Shown here: positions 1 through 5,586 of the stretch, piece by piece
Layout of the letters: the number at the start of each line of letters is the position of its first letter
Numbering within the stretch: position 1 is the stretch's first letter
DNA from: an uncultured Bacteroidota bacterium
GTDB lineage: Bacteria > Bacteroidota > Bacteroidia > Chitinophagales > Chitinophagaceae
DNA length: 5,586 bases
Direction: 5' to 3'
Assembly: GCA_938008665.1 (NCBI GenBank)
Contig: CALLKA010000160.1
Coordinates: forward strand, 1 to 5,586
Notes under the pieces: model-generated
Database searches by the model: none
What the model saw: only the letters and a program-made list of their open reading frames with translations
What the model was told of the DNA's origin: nothing
Program-made: the position numbers and the translations under genes

Positions 1-196
1 CAATAGAAGTTCCAATCGTATAAGAATCTCCCAACGCCAAATAATTAATTGAATCCGAATTGATGACAGCTGGATTAGGAATAACAATATTGACATCCGG
101 CCCCTCCGACTTAGTACATGAAATACATAACACAAAAAATGCAACCACATAAACTATATATGGTTGCATTTTAAATATGTTGTTGAATCCCTTCAC
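1..196 (-). CDS. SGNH/GDSL-family hydrolase lipoprotein, N-terminal part (cut by window edge)
   Basis: This gene runs off the left edge, so only about 65 codons are visible. From the ATG at 169 it reads a hydrophobic segment (YIVYVVAFFVLCIS), a candidate lipobox CISC with the lipidated Cys at 118-116, a Ser/Pro/Asn-rich linker, then YLALGDSYTIGTSI. The GDSY block is the family's block I, and its Ser (codon 25-23) is the expected nucleophile. Members are esterases or lipases acting on acyl or acetyl groups; the substrate cannot be told here. I extended the start to the GTG at 196-194 because it adds two lysines (KGFNNIFK) that give the signal peptide a positive n-region, which the ATG version lacks. 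The GTG also overlaps the upstream stop by one base, and the frame is closed by TAA just above it. The ATG at 169 remains possible. The lipobox is slightly atypical, with Cys at -3. The family call is fairly sure; start and specificity are not. Confidence 0.8.
   Translation of the reverse strand, partial: MKGFNNIFKMQPYIVYVVAFFVLCISCTKSEGPDVNIVIPNPAVINSDSINYLALGDSYTIGTSI
134..172 (-). promoter_or_regulatory. Long hairpin with U-run over the 5' end of the GDSL gene (attenuator- or terminator-like)
   Basis: Bases 136-147 and 161-172 form a perfect 12-bp inverted repeat (AAAATGCAACCA / TGGTTGCATTTT). In minus-strand RNA the stem grows by a G-U pair (148/160) and three A-U pairs (149-151 with 157-159), giving about 16 bp around a 5-base loop. 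It is followed by a run of six U (139-134). On the plus strand the 148/160 pair would be a C/A mismatch, so the fold favours minus-strand RNA. The form is that of an intrinsic terminator, but it starts 24 bases after the propeller-cytochrome stop codon, inside the signal-peptide codons of the GDSL gene, and it pairs the alternative ATG at 169. It may limit readthrough or translation of that gene. The structure is certain on paper; the function is inferred. Confidence 0.5.
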
Positions 197-2112
197 TATT
201 TATCTAATGAATTTATCCAAGTTGCAATTTTACGCGCATCTGATTCAGACACTTGTGGCATTGGTGCCATTGGGGTTGCATACTCAGGCCAATTTTGAGG
301 CTGTGGATTTTTGATTAATTGTAAAATTTTATCCACTGAATATTTTCTTTTAGCTATTTCATTAAAACCTGGTCCCACTAATTTTTTATTGGGGTTATGA
401 CAAGCAACACAAGTATTGCGAATCAGTAAAGGTTTAACTTGCTCATACGTCATTACTTCCCCCGCCTTTACTTTTGCAACAGCTGTAGTAGTGGTGGGTA
501 CATTTTTAGTACTCACTTCCTTCAATGATAAACTAGGGCCATCAGGAATATTATTCAAAGTATAATAAGCTGTTGAATGCACTAAAGAATAAGAACTATC
601 CTGATCCCTGATACCATCTAATGAAATTTTGTGGATATAATATTGTTTTAGATCGCCCACAATAATTCGCACGGTTAAACCATCCTCAGAAACTTTCACA
701 CCTTTCACAGGACATTTTTTTAAATTCATGGGAGGACTACCATATACTGGCGTATACTTATAATTAAAACTCTCTACCAAATAGGAAGATAAGTTGGTTG
801 CTTTTTTCTTATCTATCGGTTTCGTAAATTCTATTTCAAAACCATCCGGCATTGCTTTTACTGTTTTCATTTCAAAAGGCATGAATGAGTTCCAATACAA
901 TCTTTGCATTCCTTCATTCGCTTCCCCTGCCGATCCCCATCCTCTATTGGTTTCTCCCACAAATAAGGAGCCATCATTTGCCCATGACATACGCAATACG
1001 CCAGATTGAAATCCACTTCTGAAATCCCAAGCACAGCCCTGTAATTCTCCTTTCACTTTTTCCATGAATACACGAGATATTTTACTTTGTCCTTGGTCAC
1101 CTACTAGTAATTGTTCCTCAAAAGGACCAAAAACACCTTTGGGTATTTTAACAATTTCAGAATTTGAAATTCCCAATACCCCATGTGGCAACCATACCGC
1201 TGGCATTTGTAATTCTGGTACCTCTTTTTTAATATCTGCTAATGATTTGTATGATTCTTTTTCAATATTCTCCGGCTTCGCTCTTCTACCATCTTCTCCA
1301 AATTCAATTCTTGGATTTACTTTGCTAAATATAGCCTCCTGATTTAATTTCAAAGGCGAGTTCGGCATGTTGGTCCAAACGAGTCCTCCAGGGTTACCTA
1401 AAAAAGCGCCTTTTTTTATTGGCATGATACTACCTGATCCCACCCAATCCCCTTGGTTATCGGTATAAAATAATTCTCCATCAATCATGCTTATGCCACA
1501 AGGAGATCGAAGACCTGTTGCCCAGGGTTCCATTCTTCCATCTTCAAAAATATGAAGCGCCCATCCTCTCCATGGAACAAAGCTGGTACCTGACCACCAC
1601 ACATCTCCAAAACCTAAATTTAATGTCACAAAGAAGGAACCATCAGGCGCAATCTTTGGCCCATAACTATATTCATGGTAATTACCTGATAAAGGCCATG
1701 CATAAATAGTTTCAAAAATATCTGCCTTACCGTCCATATTCGCATCTTGCAAACGAGTTAATTCTCCTCTTTGTGCTACATATAAGGAACCATTTTTGTA
1801 TGCAATCCCTAATAACTCATGTAAGCCTGAAGCAAACTTTCTAAAGTATGGTTTGGGACTTGTCGGATTTTCGACAATATATACATCCCCTCTTCTTGTA
1901 GCAATCGCTAAATTACCATCAGGCATAGTACATAATCCACCCACTTCTAATAATGTGCCTTCAGGTGATCTTAATTTATTGATTTTGAAAAAATCTTCTT
2001 CTTTTGGTGACTCTTGCGCATAACTATTTGTTTGCATACCTAAAATAGCAACAAACAAAAAAAGTATATAATTTATTAAACGCATTGAACTTTTTATTTG
2101 ATTTGATTTCAT
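196..2112 (-). CDS. Secreted DUF7133-like beta-propeller with C-terminal cytochrome c domain
   Basis: The 638-residue protein has a signal peptide (about 1-32, cleavage after SYA). Residues 40-405 form a propeller of the glucose/sorbosone-dehydrogenase-like type. Family hallmarks recalled from planctomycete and Bacteroidota proteins are AQRGELTRLQDANMDGKADI (114-132), GLRSPCGI (200-207), TDNQGDWVGSG (217-227), LPHGVLG (308-314) and ETNRGWGS (387-394). Residues 410-520 look Ig-like. A low-complexity Thr/Val/Lys linker leads to a class I cytochrome c domain with heme site C568-V-A-C571-H572; M615 or M618 is the likely sixth ligand. The probable role is a periplasmic or surface oxidoreductase passing electrons to heme, possibly from a sugar. 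PQQ ligands and catalytic residues cannot be assigned, so a non-enzymatic or binding role is open. It lies 11 bases after the DUF1080 gene, indicating one transcript. M10 (2085) is an alternative start, but the longer form gives a good basic n-region. Confidence 0.9.
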   Translation of the reverse strand: MKSNQIKSSMRLINYILFLFVAILGMQTNSYAQESPKEEDFFKINKLRSPEGTLLEVGGLCTMPDGNLAIATRRGDVYIVENPTSPKPYFRKFASGLHELLGIAYKNGSLYVAQRGELTRLQDANMDGKADIFETIYAWPLSGNYHEYSYGPKIAPDGSFFVTLNLGFGDVWWSGTSFVPWRGWALHIFEDGRMEPWATGLRSPCGISMIDGELFYTDNQGDWVGSGSIMPIKKGAFLGNPGGLVWTNMPNSPLKLNQEAIFSKVNPRIEFGEDGRRAKPENIEKESYKSLADIKKEVPELQMPAVWLPHGVLGISNSEIVKIPKGVFGPFEEQLLVGDQGQSKISRVFMEKVKGELQGCAWDFRSGFQSGVLRMSWANDGSLFVGETNRGWGSAGEANEGMQRLYWNSFMPFEMKTVKAMPDGFEIEFTKPIDKKKATNLSSYLVESFNYKYTPVYGSPPMNLKKCPVKGVKVSEDGLTVRIIVGDLKQYYIHKISLDGIRDQDSSYSLVHSTAYYTLNNIPDGPSLSLKEVSTKNVPTTTTAVAKVKAGEVMTYEQVKPLLIRNTCVACHNPNKKLVGPGFNEIAKRKYSVDKILQLIKNPQPQNWPEYATPMAPMPQVSESDARKIATWINSLDK

Positions 2113-2123
2113 AAATGGTATGC

Positions 2124-3971
2124 TTAAAATAATATTGAATAAGTGATTTTATTTTGAATAGGCAGGATTAATTCTTTTTTGCCATTTTGAGTTCTAATAA
2201 CTGGCTTTGCAGTTCCAATATCATCTAACTTTAAATAATAAGCATGGTCGTCCATGATATAAAAGCCAGCAGAAACCTCTTCAATGACATTTGCCGATGC
2301 CAATAGTACAAACAATTGATCAGCCGTATTTTTCAACAGGATGGTTCTTTGAATACCTTGTCTATTGTCCAACATTTTTGTTACATCGGTAATTGAATTA
2401 CCATACATATTGTATTTAAATGAAGGGCGGTCTAATTCATCCAACACATATCCTTTTGAAATAAAACCAGTGCCCGTAGTATCTGAATTCCATGCAGCAT
2501 TTGAATTGGCTAATTTATTAATAGCTAATGTAGGGGTGCCAAAATATTGCACTGCTCCTAAAGGTTTTGATGAACCATCGCCTCTGTCAATCCACATAGG
2601 ACTTGCATCTAAAAAGTCGCCGCGCCAAACTTGTATCACCATTCCAGTATTTAAATCATAAGTGTAGTTTACTTTTTCAGCAGTACCCACATTTACAGCG
2701 TGCGTAACGCGCTTGCTTCCTGGCAAATCCATAAAGCTTCTAAGAATTGTATTTTCCTTTGCTTCCACCAACACTGGATCCTTAGTACTTAACTGTAATA
2801 CTTTAGGATCACTAATTACATATTCTCTTAAATTACTTGCACTCAATTTTAATGAGATGGTAGCAACTTCAGATGCATAATATTTAGATAATATTAATTC
2901 AAATGGATATTCCCCTTTTTGTAATTTGATTGTTGTCTTTCCTCCTTTACGGTCATAAGGAAAAATTATTTTATTATCAATCTTGATTGTTGCTGGACCT
3001 CCTTTTGAAACAAAATTTAAATTAAACTCCCCCGATTCAGGTATAATCAATTTTCCTTTATACTGTGATAAATAAAAGTTTTTAGGTATCCCCTCCATAT
3101 TCACAGTAATATTTGGAATTGTTTTTTGCTTCGTTGGTTTTAACTTAGTTAAATCCGGCTCTTTTTCAAATCTTCCTTGAAATATATTTACACTCATTTC
3201 AGACAATGATGGTTTTTGATCAGGAAATTTTGTAATCACAATATTCTTAAATGCTACTTGACCATGATCACCTTGTATTCTTAATGCATCTTCTGCTATT
3301 TCATTTCTTGAAATTGAACCAGCGGTAGGTCCTGACAATTCAATATTTTCTTGAATCACCACCCCATTTAATTCAACTTTCAAAATTCTCGCATTCTCCG
3401 TTTTTACACCATTCACAAATCGGGGTGCTTGAAACGAAATTTTATAATGCTGCCATAAACCTGGCGCTTTACTTACATTTTGTCTTGGTGCACGACCATC
3501 AAATACTCTTTGTCCTATTGGTCTTTTACTATCGTTACGTTCGTATATACCACCCATATCAGTTGACCTAGGTTTAATAACGCCCCAACTATCTAATAAT
3601 TGTAGTTCGTATCTACCTTGCAAATAAATACCTGAATTAGATTCCTTGGCCATCATACAATCCAATTCAAGATCAATGTCACCATGTTTAAAATTGGTAA
3701 ATAAATCCTTATGTGCAGCTGAATCAGGCATGTTAACGAGTATGCCTGTACCTGGCGTAAAACTAATATGATGACTCTTATTGATGTCCGCATAAACACT
3801 TCCCGCAATATGCCAATTAGCGGTAGGCTTATTAAACTCGTTCATTGTAGTTAAATCGAGCTTAGTTTGTGCAGGTAGGTTCAGGTTAATTAAAATTGCC
3901 AAAATTGCAATTCCGAATTTAAGGTAAGACAACACATTCATTCTAAAGTTTGGATGATATCCCATATTCAT
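2124..3971 (-). CDS. Secreted DUF1080 (3-keto-disaccharide hydrolase-type) protein with PA14-like and C-terminal domains
   Basis: The 615-residue protein has a signal peptide ending near LPA-Q (34/35). Residues about 36-250 are a DUF1080/PF06439 concanavalin-like domain, shown by SNSGIYLQGRYELQLLDSWG (111-130), GGIYERN (140-146), APRQNVSKAPGLWQHYKISF (161-180), APRF (182-185), LNGVVIQENIELSGPT (201-216) and ALRIQGDHGQVAFKNI (229-244). Databases often name such proteins family 16 glycoside hydrolase; characterised relatives act on 3-keto-glycosides. Residues about 287-377 resemble PA14, a carbohydrate-binding fold (YKGKLIIPESGEFNLNF). Residues about 400-615 match a domain I recall from sugar-oxidising cytochrome proteins (SFMDLPGSKR, WRGDFLDASPMWIDRGDG, GYVLDELDRPSFKY). 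The product probably cleaves or binds an oxidised sugar outside the inner membrane. It heads the cluster with the propeller-cytochrome. M11 (3941) would give a shorter, more typical signal peptide and may be the true start; no Shine-Dalgarno sequence decides. Substrate is unknown. Confidence 0.88.
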   Translation of the reverse strand: MNMGYHPNFRMNVLSYLKFGIAILAILINLNLPAQTKLDLTTMNEFNKPTANWHIAGSVYADINKSHHISFTPGTGILVNMPDSAAHKDLFTNFKHGDIDLELDCMMAKESNSGIYLQGRYELQLLDSWGVIKPRSTDMGGIYERNDSKRPIGQRVFDGRAPRQNVSKAPGLWQHYKISFQAPRFVNGVKTENARILKVELNGVVIQENIELSGPTAGSISRNEIAEDALRIQGDHGQVAFKNIVITKFPDQKPSLSEMSVNIFQGRFEKEPDLTKLKPTKQKTIPNITVNMEGIPKNFYLSQYKGKLIIPESGEFNLNFVSKGGPATIKIDNKIIFPYDRKGGKTTIKLQKGEYPFELILSKYYASEVATISLKLSASNLREYVISDPKVLQLSTKDPVLVEAKENTILRSFMDLPGSKRVTHAVNVGTAEKVNYTYDLNTGMVIQVWRGDFLDASPMWIDRGDGSSKPLGAVQYFGTPTLAINKLANSNAAWNSDTTGTGFISKGYVLDELDRPSFKYNMYGNSITDVTKMLDNRQGIQRTILLKNTADQLFVLLASANVIEEVSAGFYIMDDHAYYLKLDDIGTAKPVIRTQNGKKELILPIQNKITYSILF

Positions 3972-4092
3972 TATTTTGAGTTAGCAATTTATGTAAAATA
4001 CATTTAAAAACACTACGCTTTTGTTATTAATAGGCATAAAAAAAGCCCTCTCAAATTGAATTGAGAAGGCTTTTATATATAAGAATATTATT
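3972..4092. other. Intergenic region: katG terminator plus presumed upstream region of the DUF1080 operon
   Basis: This 121-base AT-rich gap separates katG from the exported-protein cluster. It contains the katG terminator and, nearer the DUF1080 gene, a small palindrome ATGTA-AAA-TACAT at 3991-4003, about 20 bases before the start codon. I looked on the minus strand for the Bacteroidota promoter pattern (TAnnTTTG with an upstream TTG) and found no good match. A promoter is expected here because a terminator lies just before it, but I cannot place it. No small gene or RNA is evident. Confidence 0.5.
4038..4074 (-). terminator. Rho-independent terminator of katG
   Basis: Arms 4074-4061 and 4054-4041 form a 14-bp stem around a 6-base loop, followed in minus-strand RNA by a U-run reaching 4038 (seven U counting the four in the stem base). 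Thirteen pairs are Watson-Crick; the 4048/4067 pair is G-U in minus-strand RNA but a C/A mismatch in plus-strand RNA, which supports the minus direction. It begins 18 bases after the katG stop codon. It should insulate katG from the DUF1080 operon. Confidence 0.9.
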
Positions 4093-5586
4093 TTATACTA
4101 AATCAAAGCGATCTAAGTTCATCACTTTCGTCCATGCTGCAACAAAGTCATGCAGGAATTTTTCTTTAGCATCATCACATGCATATACTTCAGCTAATGC
4201 ACGTAATTCAGAGTTAGAGCCAAATATTAGATCTACTCTTGTACCTGTCCATTTTACTTTTCCTGTTGCACGATCACTTCCTTCGAAAATATATTGGTGT
4301 GCATCTGTCGCTTTCCAAGTGGTTGAATAGTCAATTAAATGCGCAAAGAAATCATTGGTTAATACACCAGGCTGGTTTGTGAACACGCCATGATTTGATC
4401 CATCAAAATTGGTATGCAATACACGTAATCCGCCAACAAGCACTGTTAATTCAGGCGTTGTTAAAGTTAATAATTGTGCTTTATCAATCAACATTTCTTC
4501 AACAGAGATTAAAGTACGTGGCTTGATATAATTACGGAATCCGTCAGCAATAGGTTCTAATACCGCAAATGAAGCAACGTCTGTTTCATCCTGTGATGCG
4601 TCAGCACGTCCAGGTGTGAAAGGAACATTAATATCATGTCCGCCATCCTTCGCAGCTTTTTCGATGGCTGCACCACCTGCTAAAACGATTAAGTCAGCAA
4701 TAGAAACTTGCTTTTCTTTATTCGCAGTATTAAATGCAGTTTTAATTGCTTCCAAAACATCTAACACTTTAGATAATTGTGCTGGATTATTTGCTGCCCA
4801 AAATTTTTGTGGCGCTAAACGAATACGTGCACCATTTGCACCACCACGCTTATCTGATCCACGGAAAGTGGAAGCAGAAGCCCATGCCGTTGCCACTAAT
4901 TCAGATACGGTTAATCCAGAAGAAATAATTTTTGTTTTTAATGCTGCGATATCTGTAGCGTCAATTAATTGATGTGTCACTGCCGGTATTGGATCCTGCC
5001 ATATTAAAACTTCTGCAGGAACTTCCGATCCTACATAACGTGAACGAGGTCCCATATCACGATGCGTTAATTTAAACCATGCTCTTGCAAATGCATCTGC
5101 AAATTGATCAGGATTTTCATGGAATGTTTTTGAAACTTTTGCATAAGCTGGATCCACTCTTAATGCGATATCAGTTGTTAACATGGTTGGCGCATGTGTG
5201 ATTGCTGGATCATGTGCATCTGGCACAGTTCCGGCACCTGCTCCCGCTTTTGGCTTCCATTGATTTGCGCCTGCTGGACTTTTTGTTAATTCCCACTCAA
5301 ATCCAAATAAATTTTCAAAAAAGTTATTACTCCATTTAGTGGGTGTTGTTGTCCAAGCTCCTTCTAAACCAGAAGTAATTGTATTTACTCCGTTACCAGT
5401 ATTTAAAGTGTTTTTCCAACCTAAACCTTGTTCTTCAATTAGAGCAGCAGCTGGTTCTTTACCAACATATTTACTTGGATCAGCAGCACCATGCGTTTTA
5501 CCAAAAGTATGACCGCCTGCAATTAAAGCAACTGTTTCTTCATCATTCATTGCCATGCGCGCAAATGTTTCACGAATATCTTTTGC
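4093..5586 (-). CDS. katG: Catalase-peroxidase KatG, C-terminal 497 residues (start outside window)
   Basis: KatG is a heme enzyme that breaks down hydrogen peroxide (catalase) and oxidises small donors (peroxidase). The reading frame is open to the window edge, entering as AKDIRETFARMAMNDEET, so the Met at 5556 is internal and not a start. By alignment to M. tuberculosis KatG numbering from memory, these are conserved: Met255 of the Met-Tyr-Trp adduct (5556-5554), proximal heme ligand His270 in GGHTFGKTHG (5511-5509), Ser315 in ITSG, Trp321 (5355-5353), Asp381 in TMLTTDIALR (5172-5170) and the switch Arg418 in HRDMGP (5061-5059). The distal Arg/Trp/His and adduct Tyr lie beyond the edge. The C-terminal, heme-free half is complete (FRGSDKRGGANGARIRL, VPFTPGRADASQ, VFGSNSELRALAEVY, ending MNLDRFDLV). 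Roughly 245-250 N-terminal residues are missing compared with the usual length of about 740. Nothing visible suggests decay. Its promoter and any peroxide-responsive operator lie outside. Confidence 0.98.
   Translation of the reverse strand, partial: AKDIRETFARMAMNDEETVALIAGGHTFGKTHGAADPSKYVGKEPAAALIEEQGLGWKNTLNTGNGVNTITSGLEGAWTTTPTKWSNNFFENLFGFEWELTKSPAGANQWKPKAGAGAGTVPDAHDPAITHAPTMLTTDIALRVDPAYAKVSKTFHENPDQFADAFARAWFKLTHRDMGPRSRYVGSEVPAEVLIWQDPIPAVTHQLIDATDIAALKTKIISSGLTVSELVATAWASASTFRGSDKRGGANGARIRLAPQKFWAANNPAQLSKVLDVLEAIKTAFNTANKEKQVSIADLIVLAGGAAIEKAAKDGGHDINVPFTPGRADASQDETDVASFAVLEPIADGFRNYIKPRTLISVEEMLIDKAQLLTLTTPELTVLVGGLRVLHTNFDGSNHGVFTNQPGVLTNDFFAHLIDYSTTWKATDAHQYIFEGSDRATGKVKWTGTRVDLIFGSNSELRALAEVYACDDAKEKFLHDFVAAWTKVMNLDRFDLV

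Noticed and set aside
1411..1417. Run of seven A on the coding strand, in phase as a possible slippery heptamer in the propeller gene
   Set aside because: The zero frame continues with conserved residues on both sides, and no downstream stem-loop or useful alternative frame was seen; simple Lys-Lys coding in AT-rich DNA explains it.
794..2023. Four plus-strand open frames (794-1009, 1064-1342, 1518-1709, 1796-2023)
   Set aside because: All are antisense to the propeller-cytochrome gene, whose protein matches family motifs along its length; none shows independent coding evidence.
2365..2661. Plus-strand open frame of 98 codons
   Set aside because: It is antisense to the C-terminal domain of the DUF1080 protein and has no recognisable motif.
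4061..4330. Plus-strand open frame of 89 codons across the katG 3' end
   Set aside because: It overlaps the terminator arm and is antisense to the conserved KatG C-terminus; its composition is that of a shadow frame.
4616..4972. Plus-strand open frame of 118 codons inside katG
   Set aside because: It lies wholly antisense to strongly conserved katG sequence. Its protein has no recognisable domain, and no promoter or ribosome site is visible.
5554..5556. ATG at 5556 as the start of a 487-residue KatG
   Set aside because: The frame stays open to the window edge with conserved KatG residues before this Met, and the Met itself matches the internal adduct Met of KatG.

Overview
The window looks like a Bacteroidota chromosome, probably Chitinophagaceae or a relative. 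The DNA is AT-rich, start codons lack clear Shine-Dalgarno sequences, and exported proteins carry Ala-Gln signal cleavage sites. The protein families (a DUF1080 protein beside a propeller-cytochrome, a GDSL lipoprotein, and KatG) also fit. This assignment is inferred from style and protein families, not from a marker gene. All real genes lie on the minus strand, so transcription runs from high to low coordinates.

In transcription order, 5586-4093 encodes the C-terminal two thirds of a bifunctional catalase-peroxidase (katG); its N-terminus lies outside the window. An intrinsic terminator at 4074-4038 follows its stop codon. The 121-base gap 4092-3972 also holds a small AT-rich palindrome and presumably the promoter of the next unit, although no convincing promoter can be read.

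Next comes a compact cluster of three genes for exported proteins. The first (3971-2124) is a secreted three-module protein: a DUF1080/3-keto-disaccharide hydrolase domain, a PA14-like domain and a C-terminal domain. Eleven bases later, 2112-196 encodes a secreted six-bladed-type beta-propeller (DUF7133-like, distantly related to glucose/sorbosone dehydrogenases) with an Ig-like domain and a C-terminal class I cytochrome c domain (CVACH). Its stop codon overlaps by one base (TAGTG) a possible GTG start of a third gene, 196-1. That gene is a lipoprotein of the SGNH/GDSL hydrolase family, cut by the window edge.

The DUF1080 and propeller-cytochrome proteins plausibly form a periplasmic or surface module that oxidises a carbohydrate or glycoside, passes electrons to cytochrome c and cleaves the oxidised sugar. 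The GDSL enzyme could remove ester groups from the same substrate. This joint role is inference. The most unusual local signal is a long hairpin with a U-run (172-134) lying over the alternative ATG and signal-peptide codons of the GDSL gene. It could act as an attenuator, a terminator or a translational block between the second and third genes.
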